From contig JAEWCL010000003.1 of NCBI GenBank assembly GCA_023390655.1, positions 310,001-374,000 of the forward strand: 64,000 nucleotides of DNA, written 5' to 3'. Source of the DNA: Bacillota bacterium (GTDB lineage Bacteria; Bacillota; Clostridia; Christensenellales; CAG-138). This document shows positions 23,315 through 32,790 of the stretch, one piece after another. Position 1 is the stretch's first letter. Each line of letters opens with the position of its first letter. The position numbers and the translations under genes are program-made. Under the pieces are notes generated by a model. The model saw nothing but the letters and a program-made list of their open reading frames with translations. It was not told the origin of the DNA and made no database searches.

Positions 23315-24928
23315 TCACTTATACGCGCCCGGTATGTTTGGGCGGTCTTCATGTCCTGCGCCGCTCCATTCCCAAAAGCGCGCCATGCAGGCCCGCCCGG
23401 AGGGCGTATCGCAGCACCCTCCTTTTGAGGTACAGAGCAGCTCCGGGGGCATGCTTTTTCCAACCCGGTCGATCGCGTGCAGCATATCTTCATATGTCAG
23501 ATCGGTCGTCGCGCCGCTCAGCGCGATATCTGCATATACTACAGCCATGACTGCAGCGGCCAGCACCCTGCTGAAGCAGGGCGCCTCGCGCCCGCCCGGC
23601 ACAGGGTCACACGGCAGCCCGATAAACGCCTGCAACGCGAGCGACGCTGCATGGCCAATCTGCTCCCCGCTGCCACCTGCCATCTCCACGATGGCTGCCG
23701 CTCCCATTGCGCAGCATACGCCGCACTCTCCCGCGCAGCCGACCACCTCGCCCGTGGGCTGCGTGTGCGTATATGCCAGCGCCCCCACGCCTGCTGCGAT
23801 AAAAAGGCCCCGCAGCACATCTTTTTCGCGAAAGCCGCGTTGCTTGGCTACACTGTATAATGCGGAAAACAAATACCCGCCGCCGGTACCCATGGGCCCC
23901 GGGACAATGGGCGTGCCCGGAATTTTCGCACTGACGCCCTGCACGCGCCGTATGATTTCTGCGATGGGATCGCCGCTCAAGGCAGCCTCGCGCTGTTGAT
24001 ACTCCGTCCACTCGGCGCAGTCGTTGCGGGAAAAGGGCGGTGTGCCTGCTTCGGCATCCGGTTGGTAAGCGGCCTCTACCTGCGCGATAAGCAGTCTCAT
24101 GATTCGCTTCATACGCACGATGATCTGCCTGCGGCTGAGCTGTGAAAAATTCATTTCATAGAGTATTGCGGTCTCGCTCATGCCGATGCCCCGCTGCCGT
24201 GCAATTTGATTCCATTGGGAAATACTCGCAAACAGCTGCGGTTGCCGCGACACCTTAGCTACGACCGGAAGCACCGGCGCAAGTATGGAAAAATGTCTGC
24301 CCTGCAGAATGTCCGCGGCGCGAACGGGCCTTTCGGAGCATAGCAGCAGGTAAAGCCTCTCTCCTCCGGTTTTTTGCGTTTCTTCCTCCGCAAGCAATCC
24401 GGACACGGTACTTTTGAGCTCATGCTTTTCCGCGCAGGTCAGCGAGGAAAACACCAGCAGCGCGTAACAGTCGCCGTATAGATCAACGCGGAAGCCGTCG
24501 ATATTACTTACATGCACCATACCGCCGCCGGTAGATTCGCCCGTTAGCTCCGCCATATGGCCGTCGCGTGCTGTCAGACGTATTTTGACGGCGTTGGCAT
24601 GCCTGCTTTCTACAACCGGTTCAAACAAAAATCTATAGCGGATGTCCCTTTGCCGGGCGATTTCCGGCGCGCGAAACAGCCGCGCGTCATCGGGTTTTAT
24701 ATTCATAACGCCGGCAAGCATGCCGTTCCCCTCGTTCATAAGGCCGAACATTCCCGCAAACGATCCGTCCGGGTCCATTATGAACTGTATTTCGGCAGGC
24801 TTGGCGTAAAGTAGATTCCGCGCAAGCAGCCCCAATCTGCACGGTGCCGCCGTGTGGGAACTGGAGCCGGGCTGCATAACAGGCCCCAAAACATCGTTGA
24901 AGAAATCCGGATAACGCGTAATGCTCAT
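23315..24928 (-). CDS. L-serine dehydratase, iron-sulfur type, fused beta-alpha
   Basis: A 537-residue protein joining a beta-type domain (about residues 1-190) to an alpha-type catalytic domain (about 300-537), as in iron-sulfur serine ammonia-lyases that turn serine into pyruvate and ammonia. Cluster-binding candidates are Cys in LPCDPVPGGREAPC and in LLCTSKGGCCDTPSG; TPIVPGPMGTGGGY and TGEVVGCAGECGVCCAMG are the substrate and glycine-rich regions. The middle (200-300) is unusual. Given the convergent sulfur genes, action on cysteine as a desulfidase is possible but unproven. It shares ATGA with the upstream GNAT gene, so the two are coupled. Confidence 0.8.
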   Translation of the reverse strand: MSITRYPDFFNDVLGPVMQPGSSSHTAAPCRLGLLARNLLYAKPAEIQFIMDPDGSFAGMFGLMNEGNGMLAGVMNIKPDDARLFRAPEIARQRDIRYRFLFEPVVESRHANAVKIRLTARDGHMAELTGESTGGGMVHVSNIDGFRVDLYGDCYALLVFSSLTCAEKHELKSTVSGLLAEEETQKTGGERLYLLLCSERPVRAADILQGRHFSILAPVLPVVAKVSRQPQLFASISQWNQIARQRGIGMSETAILYEMNFSQLSRRQIIVRMKRIMRLLIAQVEAAYQPDAEAGTPPFSRNDCAEWTEYQQREAALSGDPIAEIIRRVQGVSAKIPGTPIVPGPMGTGGGYLFSALYSVAKQRGFREKDVLRGLFIAAGVGALAYTHTQPTGEVVGCAGECGVCCAMGAAAIVEMAGGSGEQIGHAASLALQAFIGLPCDPVPGGREAPCFSRVLAAAVMAVVYADIALSGATTDLTYEDMLHAIDRVGKSMPPELLCTSKGGCCDTPSGRACMARFWEWSGAGHEDRPNIPGAYK

Positions 24929-25446
24929 AGCTTCGCGCTGTCGAACAGGAATTCGTGGTAATTTGCCTGCTTAATGAGATCAATGCTTACTTCGCGCGTG
25001 CTGCGATATCCCAGCTTTTCGAAAAACCAGCTGCCTCTTTGATCCAGGGCCGCCAGTCGTGCCTCATACGCTCCTTTGTTGAGCAGCCAGTTCTGAATCT
25101 TAATAAGCAGCTTGGTCGCCAAGCCGGCGTTCCGGTGATCGGGAACGGTATATACATCCATAATGCACCCGTAATACCCCGGCTTAAAGCATTTGTTGGG
25201 GTAATCGTCCTTTATCAGCGCGCCGGCGACAGCTGCGGGAGAACCATTGTCCGCCCACGCGATAAAGTGCGTCATCGTGCCGCGGCCGTATTCCTTGGAA
25301 TACCACTCGATAAACAGCTCCCTAGCGCCGTCAATCAGGTTTTCCTCATGAACGCCGCATTCCGCAAGCATACGCATGCGCAGCGAAACAATGCCGGGAA
25401 TATCCGGCTTTCCCGCTTGCGTCAGTTTATAGAACTTGGCCGACAT
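24925..25446 (-). CDS. GNAT-family N-acetyltransferase
   Basis: A 173-residue acetyltransferase. The acetyl-CoA loop lies in VPDHRNAGLATKLLIKIQNWL (motif A, R-N-A-G-L-A) after the strand YGCIMDVYTV, and the last strand region is GSWFFEKLGYRSTREVSI. ATG 25446 has AGGAGG at 25453-25458, so the upstream ATG at 25464 is not used. It is the first gene of a two-gene unit with the serine dehydratase. The acceptor is unknown; a small amine or amino acid is usual. Confidence 0.85.
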   Translation of the reverse strand: MSAKFYKLTQAGKPDIPGIVSLRMRMLAECGVHEENLIDGARELFIEWYSKEYGRGTMTHFIAWADNGSPAAVAGALIKDDYPNKCFKPGYYGCIMDVYTVPDHRNAGLATKLLIKIQNWLLNKGAYEARLAALDQRGSWFFEKLGYRSTREVSIDLIKQANYHEFLFDSAKL

Positions 25447-26336
25447 AGCATATCCTCCTCGCACTTCCCCGGGCTCTGATTATTCAATTATCTGCGGTCA
25501 ATTGCAGGGTCTTCGTTTATACTATTAACATATATATTTACTATGATATAATCATACCACCCATTATCGCATTGTCAACCATGAATGTGAATACAACCTA
25601 TATTGGGATATAATGCGCAGAGAATTACAACTGCACATCACAGTTGGTCGGACTCGTTTAAAATCAGTTGCTTTTCGTCCCTGCCCATTGAAAATCATAG
25701 GATGACGAGCGTATCATGTTTATGATGTCCTTGGTCAAATCCAGTAGGTGATAATGTCGGATTTCTAATGAGCAGAGAAGACATCCTGATAAAAATTACG
25801 AAGCAACAACTAATTTGTACGTAGGGTTCAAATTCAGTATTTTTTATTTTGGCTCGACTTTCACCAAGCGGAATCGGATATGCTTTCAATACGCAAAATG
25901 CCACACACACTCTTATGAAGGCTTGTGGCAAAAGGAAATACCCGAAATTTTCAACAGTCCAATAAACCTGTTCAAAATTTTGGGCACATTTGTAAAAATG
26001 ATGGAAAAAAGATTTGTGGAGATACCGTAAATCCCCTTGCCGATGAAACAATCAATTGGAATTTATTTATCTTCAATCTTATAAGGTATCGATTGTTTAC
26101 CAACTGTGCTAATTTTCCATATTATCTGTATAAACCTTAATAGCGTCTTTTTCTAATGTATTGCATATTAATTCAAATGCTATACCCCTTGATCATGCTC
26201 AAGAGATTTAGCACTTCTTGCTTTCAGGATCGGGAAATACGCATATGCTTATTAGAATGACTGCGGCATGCGGTCCTTCGTGCAAGCCCATTGCAAGGCA
26301 TAAAGCAGGGAATGGATTGGAGGAAAGCCAAACAAC
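25447..26336. other. Gene-poor A+T-rich stretch
   Basis: No coding region I can support. It must hold the promoter of the GNAT-dehydratase unit near 25500-25560 (minus strand, A+T-rich). Small open frames at 25695-26051 (minus) and 25815-26030 (plus) overlap on opposite strands, have no ribosome site and match nothing I recognise. The sequence is richer in A+T than its surroundings and may be inserted or decayed material. Confidence 0.5.
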
Positions 26337-26393
26337 AAAAAAACGGGATTGCCGCACTATACATTGATTGAAGGTATAGTGCGGCAGCCCCGT
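26337..26393 (-). terminator. Intrinsic terminator of the sugar ABC operon
   Basis: Read on the minus strand, GGGCTGCCGCACTATAC pairs with GTATAGTGCGGCAATCCC around an 11-base loop, then seven T. The stem begins GGGGCTGCCGCACTA, close to the end of the MITE-like element at 16601 (GGGGCTGTCGCGCTA), so the terminator may derive from such an element. Confidence 0.85.
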
Positions 26394-26426
26394 CTTGGCT
26401 TATAGAACAATATTGCTAGAAAAGCC

Positions 26427-27488
26427 TTATGCCACCGGTATTTCATCCTTATAGTTTTCAGGCGTTACTTCCTGCACGCCGGTATTGATGAACTTGCCGA
26501 ATTGCGGATCATCCACGCTGTCGATGGGCTGTCCCTTGATCAGTTTATACAGGTTGACGACGGAAAGATAGCCCATCTGATAGAAGTTCTGGCCGATTGC
26601 GGCATCGATGAGCCCCTTGTCAAAGAACGCGCGGGAGGTGGGGAAAACGTCTACTGTAACGATCTTGTGCATGGGGTCCGCGAGCTTCCATGCGTTTGTT
26701 TCGGGCATGGCTTCGGGCTGCACGACATAGGGCCAGCCGCCGGACATGAACCAAGCGTCGATGCTGTCCTTATTTGCGCGGGTATAGGCTTCCACAAGCT
26801 CGATGGCCTTATCCACGTCGTCGTCGCAGGCGCCGGAATAGATCACCTCAAGGTTGGTGCCGGCAATCGCATCTGCGAACCCTTGCTTGCGCGCCTCGAT
26901 ATCAAATGCGCCGGGGATGCCTTCAAGCTGTGCGATACGTACCTTTTCGAGGCCGCTGTCCTTGAAGAGTTCCACCATGATTTCTCCGCAGCGGTAGCCT
27001 GCTTTGTAGTTCTCCGTGCCGGCATAGAATGCACGGCCGCTTTCCGGGGAATCTGCATCATAGCAGGAAACGGCGATGCCCTGTGAAATCGCGCGGCCAA
27101 GCACGTCCTTGAGCGCATCGGGCGTGGTGCAGGAGATTGCAATGCCATCCACCTTGCGTTCGATCAGGCCGTTGACCACTTCGTTCTGAAGCTCGGCCTC
27201 TGCTCGGACGGGGGCCTGCCACTCCACCTTGATACCGAGTTCTTTACCGGCGGCCTCCATGCCTTCCTTGGCCGGCAGGAATACAACGTTGCCCAGCTGC
27301 TGAGGAATCACGGCAATGACGATGTCCTTGTCTTCTTTCGTGGCAGCAGGAGGATTGGATGATTGGTTGTCTTGTGCTGCCGCCGGCGTGCTCTCCACGG
27401 TGGAGGGTGTGGATGTTCCCGGGCCGGAGCATGCCACTGCGCTGAGTACCATCAGGATAGCCAGAATGAATACAACCAGTTTTTTCAT
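26427..27488 (-). CDS. Sugar ABC transporter binding lipoprotein (RbsB/family 1 type)
   Basis: A 353-residue periplasmic-binding-like lipoprotein. The lipobox AVAC puts the lipid on Cys20, followed by a Ser/Thr/Pro-rich linker to about residue 50. The domain starts IVIAVIPQQLGNVVFLPAKEGMEAA and has GLIERKVDGIAISCTTPDAL, both typical of the ribose/galactose-binding group. The hinge region VDVFPTSRAFFDKGLIDAAIGQ is also recognisable. It is the last gene of the minus-strand operon with permease and ATPase. The sugar is unknown; an amino sugar is possible given the divergent NagB-like gene. Confidence 0.88.
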   Translation of the reverse strand: MKKLVVFILAILMVLSAVACSGPGTSTPSTVESTPAAAQDNQSSNPPAATKEDKDIVIAVIPQQLGNVVFLPAKEGMEAAGKELGIKVEWQAPVRAEAELQNEVVNGLIERKVDGIAISCTTPDALKDVLGRAISQGIAVSCYDADSPESGRAFYAGTENYKAGYRCGEIMVELFKDSGLEKVRIAQLEGIPGAFDIEARKQGFADAIAGTNLEVIYSGACDDDVDKAIELVEAYTRANKDSIDAWFMSGGWPYVVQPEAMPETNAWKLADPMHKIVTVDVFPTSRAFFDKGLIDAAIGQNFYQMGYLSVVNLYKLIKGQPIDSVDDPQFGKFINTGVQEVTPENYKDEIPVA

Positions 27489-27609
27489 TGTATCGTTCTC
27501 CTTCTGTTTATTCCAAAGCGGTTGGCCGCCTTAGTTGTTTGCGATATGCATTGATGCAGGGCGCTTTGCTTCCAAGGTCTATCCGTAATCCTGTTTTTGA
27601 AGGGGACGC

Positions 27610-28587
27610 TTACTTCTTTCGGTGCTTTCTGTACTGGTCGGCGCTTACTGCAAATATGATAACGAACCCGATGATGAAGGTCTGCCAATAGGCGTCAACG
27701 GCGAGAAGTACGAGGGCGTTTCGAAGCACGCCCATAATGGCGGCGCCGATTACGGTCCCCAATACGGTACCTTCGCCGCCGCTTAATGATGCGCCGCCGA
27801 TGACGACCGCGGCAATCGCATCCATTTCAAAGCCGTTGCCTGCGGTGGGCTGGCCCACGCCCAGCTTGGAGGCTGTAATGATTCCCGCAAAGCCGCCCAA
27901 TATGGAGCCGAGCGTGTATACAAGTACCTTGAGCCGCTTCGTGTTGATGCCGGATATTCTTGTGGCCTCTTCGTTTCCGCCCAATGCAAAGATGCGGCGG
28001 CCGGTGGTGGTCTTGTTTAAAAATACGGCGCTGATGACGGCGACGACAACCATGAACCATACCGGTACGGGAATGTTTGCGATATAGCCTTGTCCCAGGA
28101 ACAGGAACTGCTCGTTCAGGCCCGTGACGGGATAGCCCTGTGTCAGGATATAGCACAGGCCCCGTGATATGGACATGGTTCCCAGCGTCGCAATAAATGG
28201 CGGGAGGTTGAGATAGACCACCATTAGCCCGTTCATGGCGCCGATGAAGGCGGATGCCGCCAGGCCCAACAGGATCGCGGCAAACGTCGGCAGCCCAAAC
28301 AGGGTTATGCCAAACGCCGAAATAACGCCCGCAAGGCCGAATACGGAGCCCACGGAAAGGTCGATGCCGCCGGTGATGATAATCATGCTTACGCCGATGC
28401 CGGCAATAGCGATGGAGGCGAATGATCTTGCCACGGAAAGAATGTTGGATATCTGCAGGAATGCCGGGCTTGCGGCCGCCATTACGGCGCACAGCACAAG
28501 CAGGATAATCGCAATGCTGAACGAGGAAGATTTTATAATGCGATTGCCGCGGAATGCGTCTTCGGGGGACTTGCTTTTAGCAGACAT
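27610..28587 (-). CDS. Sugar ABC transporter permease (RbsC type)
   Basis: A 325-residue membrane protein with eight to ten hydrophobic segments. SFASIAIAGIGVSMIIITGG followed by IDLSVGSV is the RbsC signature near residue 65, and GGNEEATRISGINTKRLKVLVY is the cytoplasmic coupling loop. The segment AIAAVVIGGASLSGGEGTV is also conserved in the family. It lies 25 bases after the ATPase gene and 121 bases before the binding protein gene. Confidence 0.92.
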   Translation of the reverse strand: MSAKSKSPEDAFRGNRIIKSSSFSIAIILLVLCAVMAAASPAFLQISNILSVARSFASIAIAGIGVSMIIITGGIDLSVGSVFGLAGVISAFGITLFGLPTFAAILLGLAASAFIGAMNGLMVVYLNLPPFIATLGTMSISRGLCYILTQGYPVTGLNEQFLFLGQGYIANIPVPVWFMVVVAVISAVFLNKTTTGRRIFALGGNEEATRISGINTKRLKVLVYTLGSILGGFAGIITASKLGVGQPTAGNGFEMDAIAAVVIGGASLSGGEGTVLGTVIGAAIMGVLRNALVLLAVDAYWQTFIIGFVIIFAVSADQYRKHRKK

Positions 28588-28612
28588 GACTGTTCACGCA
28601 CCTTTCTGTGTT

Positions 28613-30100
28613 TTAGGATACGGCCATCTGCATGATGGCCTGCTGGCTTGCGTCTGCGCTGGAAAGCTCGCCTTTGATGGTTCCCTTGTGCATGACGATG
28701 ATTCTGTCCGCCATACCCAGGATTTCCGGCAGCTCCGAGGAGATCATGATGATTGCCATGCCTTTTTGCGCAAGCTGCGACATGAGCATATGGATCTCCT
28801 TTTTTGCGCCGACGTCGATGCCCCTTGTGGGCTCATCCAGTATCAAAACATCGGGACCAATCGCCATCCATTTGGCGATGACGACCTTCTGCTGGTTCCC
28901 GCCGGATAGATTCATGATTTTCTGCTCGTCAGAAGGCGTCTTGATTTGGAGCGCATTGATGTACTCTAAAGCGAGATCCTTTTCCTTCCTTCTGTTGATG
29001 AACCAGCCGTCGGCAATGTTGGAAAGGGAGGGGAGGGAGATGTTCTTTTTGATGGTCATGCCCAATATCAGCCCCTGTTCCTTCCGGTCCTCCGGCACAA
29101 AACCCATGCCCAAGCGCAGCGCATCCACCGTGTTGCGGATATCCACCTTATTGCCCTTGATGAAGATTTCGCCGGACGCTCTTTTGTCGATGCCGAAGAT
29201 GGCGCGCATGACTTCGCTGCGTCCCGCGCCGACAAGACCCGCAAAGCCCAATATCTCGCCGCGCTTGATATGGAAGCTGATGTCGTGCAAGAAATCGGGG
29301 GTGGAAAGATTCCTGACCTCCAGCACGGCATCCGATATCTCGGCGGGCAGCTTTGCGAAGATGTCCTTGAGCTCGCGCCCTACCATGCTGTTGATAATCT
29401 GTGTGGCGTCGGTTTTGCTTGTGACAAACCGGCCGACCGATTCCCCGTCGCGCATGACGGCGATTTCGTCGGTGATTTCGAATATTTCATCCATACGGTG
29501 GCTGATGAACACGACCGCCACGTTTTTGTCGCGGAGCTTGCGGATGATCTGAAACAGCGTACGGGTTTCCGTATCGGTAAGCGATGAAGTGGGTTCGTCC
29601 ATGATGATCAGCTTGGCGTTAAAGGAGAGCGCTTTTGCGACTTCGATCATCTGCTTTTGCGCGGTGGAGAGCTTCCCCACCCTGGTGTGCGTATCCAGCT
29701 TCAGGCCAACCTCGTCCAGAAGTTTTTGTGCTTCCTCATGCAGTTTCGCTTTGTCGATGAACAGTTTTCCTTTGATTTCACGGCCGATGAATATGTTTTC
29801 TGCAATGCTCATGTTGTTGAGCAGGTTCAATTCCTGATAGATAATACTGATGCCCATCAACTGCGAAGAAAGGGGGTCCTTGATTTCCACCTTTTGCCCT
29901 TCCCAGAAGATTTCTCCGGCATCCATCGTGTGTACGCCTGAAAGGATCTTCATCAATGTGGATTTTCCGGCGCCGTTTTCGCCGACCAACGCAAGCACTT
30001 TGCCGCGGTTGATTTGCAGGTTTACATGATTCAGCGCAAGAACGCCCGGAAAGGCCTTGGTAATGCCCCGCATTTCGAGCAATGCCGTATCTGCTCCCAT
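28613..30100 (-). CDS. Sugar ABC transporter ATPase with two nucleotide-binding domains (RbsA/MglA type)
   Basis: A 495-residue ATPase with tandem domains. The first has Walker A GENGAGKSTLMKIL, signature LSTAQKQMIEVAKAL and Walker B LIIMDEPTSSL. The second has the degenerate P-loop GLVGAGRSEVM usual in this family, signature LSGGNQQKVVIAKWM and Walker B LILDEPTRGIDVGAK. It follows the ROK regulator by 34 bases and precedes the permease. The layout is typical for pentose, galactose or autoinducer-like importers. Confidence 0.93.
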   Translation of the reverse strand: MGADTALLEMRGITKAFPGVLALNHVNLQINRGKVLALVGENGAGKSTLMKILSGVHTMDAGEIFWEGQKVEIKDPLSSQLMGISIIYQELNLLNNMSIAENIFIGREIKGKLFIDKAKLHEEAQKLLDEVGLKLDTHTRVGKLSTAQKQMIEVAKALSFNAKLIIMDEPTSSLTDTETRTLFQIIRKLRDKNVAVVFISHRMDEIFEITDEIAVMRDGESVGRFVTSKTDATQIINSMVGRELKDIFAKLPAEISDAVLEVRNLSTPDFLHDISFHIKRGEILGFAGLVGAGRSEVMRAIFGIDKRASGEIFIKGNKVDIRNTVDALRLGMGFVPEDRKEQGLILGMTIKKNISLPSLSNIADGWFINRRKEKDLALEYINALQIKTPSDEQKIMNLSGGNQQKVVIAKWMAIGPDVLILDEPTRGIDVGAKKEIHMLMSQLAQKGMAIIMISSELPEILGMADRIIVMHKGTIKGELSSADASQQAIMQMAVS

Positions 30101-30134
30101 TCCTGAACACCTCCCTCAAATTCAAGTTGTAAGG

Positions 30135-31364
30135 CTATTTGATTGCATCATATACAAGAATATTTTCCAGCACATATTGCTGGAGCATATATATCCCGCC
30201 GTTCCGGCTTGCCTTCTCGCCCAGCATGCCTAGACGGATGTCGGGTTCGTAGTACAATCCCCGCGCGATATGCCTGCGCAGTTTTTCAAGCGTAACCGAA
30301 CACTCCTGCGTAATTTCACCCCCGACCACAAGAAGTTCCGGGTCCAGCAGCGCGAACAGGTTGATAAATGCAATGGACCAGATCCGTACGGCCGCATCAT
30401 ATATATCATTTACGTCCTGGTCACCCAGCGTGATTGCCTGCTCAATGAGATCCAGCGAGAGGGTGCCGGTGTTGGTGCGTTCCATCAGCTGCTTTAGTAT
30501 TGTCGCTCTGCCGGACTGGAGGAGTGTCCCTATCCTTCTATAAATGGCCTGAAGGCTTGCATAGCGCTCCGTGGTACCCATTTGGGAGACGTCGCTGTCA
30601 ATAAAATTGAAGAGATCGAAGAAGGATTCGCCGATTTCGCCTGCAGCCCCCCGGCTGCCTTCATAAAGCTCCCCATCCATAATGATTCCGGCGCCGATAC
30701 CGTAGGCATCGCTGATATATATGTACACCATGTTGCGTATTGCGGGGTAGTAGGAGTGGTGCTCGCCGACGGTACAAAGCCGCGCGTCGTTTACCAATAT
30801 GACATGAACCTGCAGCACCTCCTCAATGTACGCCTGTACATTTTCGTCTTTAAATGTGCAGATGTTGGGCGTGCGCCGCACGGTGTTTGTTTGCGCGTCG
30901 ATAATGCCCGGCAAAGATACCAGGGCCACCAGCACGGCGCTACGCTTGACGCCCGCCATGGCGACCAGTTCTTCATATATTTTGCCGAAGCTGAGCACCA
31001 GCTTCAAAAACGGAAGATCCCACGAAATGGGTAGGTCCATATCCGCGAGGATATGGCCGTCGATGCCCGCAATTGCGCCAGAAATCCGGTCGGAACGCAT
31101 ATGGAAGAACACCATGTATCCATAAGCGCCGTTCAAACGGAAAATGTTCGGCCGCCTGCCGCTTTCCGTGATCTCTTTTCCGGTTGTAATCGCAAGCCCC
31201 TTGTTCACCAGGCTGTTGATGACCCGGCTGGCGGTGGCGGTGCTTACGCCCGTTCTCGCCACGATATCCTGCAGGGAGGTTTCCTCCTGCGTTGCAAGGC
31301 AGTCCAGTACGGCCGCGATGTTTTTGTCCCGTTCACCGGCGGGGAGGTTGCTTCGTTTAATCAT
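30135..31364 (-). CDS. ROK-family transcriptional repressor
   Basis: A 409-residue regulator. The N-terminal winged helix includes LQDIVARTGVSTATASRVINSL and the wing ESGRRPN. The sugar-kinase-like part follows, with the ROK motif GIGAGIIMDGELYEGSRGAAGEIGE near residue 220 and LLVVGGEITQ near 350. The usual zinc-binding cysteines of ROK proteins are not evident. It shares ATGA with the preceding dehydrogenase gene and heads the transporter genes, so it likely represses this operon in response to the sugar. Confidence 0.9.
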   Translation of the reverse strand: MIKRSNLPAGERDKNIAAVLDCLATQEETSLQDIVARTGVSTATASRVINSLVNKGLAITTGKEITESGRRPNIFRLNGAYGYMVFFHMRSDRISGAIAGIDGHILADMDLPISWDLPFLKLVLSFGKIYEELVAMAGVKRSAVLVALVSLPGIIDAQTNTVRRTPNICTFKDENVQAYIEEVLQVHVILVNDARLCTVGEHHSYYPAIRNMVYIYISDAYGIGAGIIMDGELYEGSRGAAGEIGESFFDLFNFIDSDVSQMGTTERYASLQAIYRRIGTLLQSGRATILKQLMERTNTGTLSLDLIEQAITLGDQDVNDIYDAAVRIWSIAFINLFALLDPELLVVGGEITQECSVTLEKLRRHIARGLYYEPDIRLGMLGEKASRNGGIYMLQQYVLENILVYDAIK

Positions 31365-32377
31365 AGTTCCTCTTTCGCTATTACAGCCTTTATAACGGTT
31401 GTATCTTTTTGATAGAGATCATGCAATTGCGCATGCGCGTCCATCGTAAGCTTATGGGTAATCACACTGTTGACGTTGATTGCCTTGCTTTGAATCAAGG
31501 AAAGTGCCAGCGGGAAGTTCTGCGCCGGCTCGGCAATGAAGGGGACGATCGATTTTTTATTGAATATCAGCTCGCATATATCAAGTTCCACCTTGCCGTT
31601 GCCCCGGAAGGAGACCCCTACCGGAACGACTCTTCCCCCATACCGCAGGGCTTTGAGCGCGTCCGCCGCCAGGGGCGGGGGAGCCGCCACGATGGCGGAA
31701 TCAAATGGGCCGTGATGGTCCAGCAGGCGCTGCAAATATCCGCCCTCTTTCGCGTAATATAGGTCGCAGGCGCCCATTGCCTGAGAAGGGACCAGCCGGT
31801 GTTCGGGATTGCGCGGGCTTCCTGCTACCATAACGACCTGTTTTGCGCCGCGGCGCTTGGCCTCTGCCGCACAAAACATGCCGATCGCGCCTGCGCCAAA
31901 TACCAGCAGCGATCCATAATCGGGAAGATTGGCCTGCTTTACCGCGCCGATGGCTACCGCCAGCGGTTCGGCCATGCAGGCGGAGATATCGTCGATTCCG
32001 TCAAAGGGATTGAGCATGGCCTCATGAACAAGGAGATAGTCTGCGATGCCTGACTGGCCGCCAAGCGTATATCCGTCTTTGCACAGTTCCGGCTTTCCGC
32101 ACTTGCAGGCGGTACATCTGCCGCACATGCTGATATCTTCCACAACAACGCGCTGGCCCACTTTTATGGAAGAAACGGCCCTGCCTACGGCTTCCACTAC
32201 GCCTGCAATCTCATGGCCGAGCGGCGTATAATCCGCGCTGCTCCTTAATAGTTCGATATCCGTCCCGCAAATACCGCAGGCCGTGACGCGTACGAGCACC
32301 TGCCTGTTTTTCGGCTGCGGCGTTTCGCTTTCAAGTAACATGGTATCGAAATGTTTTCTGCCCAAAAGCTGTTTCAT
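31361..32377 (-). CDS. Zinc-dependent medium-chain alcohol/polyol dehydrogenase
   Basis: A 338-residue MDR dehydrogenase. The catalytic zinc Cys lies in ACGICGTDIELL with His in LGHEIAGVVEAVG, and the structural zinc has four cysteines in CGRCTACKCGKPELC. The NAD(P) site reads LLVFGAGAIGMFCAAEAKRRG. It resembles sorbitol or threonine dehydrogenases. ATG 32377 matches the family N-terminus; longer in-frame starts at 32407 and 32485 add non-homologous residues. First gene of the sugar operon, probably oxidising the imported polyol or sugar. Confidence 0.85.
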   Translation of the reverse strand: MKQLLGRKHFDTMLLESETPQPKNRQVLVRVTACGICGTDIELLRSSADYTPLGHEIAGVVEAVGRAVSSIKVGQRVVVEDISMCGRCTACKCGKPELCKDGYTLGGQSGIADYLLVHEAMLNPFDGIDDISACMAEPLAVAIGAVKQANLPDYGSLLVFGAGAIGMFCAAEAKRRGAKQVVMVAGSPRNPEHRLVPSQAMGACDLYYAKEGGYLQRLLDHHGPFDSAIVAAPPPLAADALKALRYGGRVVPVGVSFRGNGKVELDICELIFNKKSIVPFIAEPAQNFPLALSLIQSKAINVNSVITHKLTMDAHAQLHDLYQKDTTVIKAVIAKEEL

Positions 32378-32790
32378 TTGCCATACCTGCCCGTGTGTGA
32401 AGATCATGCCCGTAGAAGTTCTATTGAATATAGAGTGCCTGTGTATTGGAAACTTGAAAATCATACAGAATGTACTTAAGCACAAGATGAACGCTGATCG
32501 ATATAATCATATTATTTTAATCATGCAAAAAAATCAACTATTAAATTTGATTTTCTCCAACATTTCTTTCAGAGATAAAATAATACGCCTTTACATTTGG
32601 CAATAGCGCGTCTATAATGAGCATTATTAACCGGCATTTGCTATTTCACCCTTCAAGAGAGCGAACTTGCGCACGTATATATTTTCATGTTGGCGATATA
32701 TGACTGAATATTATAGGAACATTCCTATCGGCCGTCCGGCAGGCGGATGATCTAATTTATATACATATCAATACAGGAGGTAAAATCAAA

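Noticed and set aside
25695..26051. A gene in the stretch after the GNAT gene
   Set aside because: Overlapping small frames on both strands, no ribosome site and no recognisable domain.
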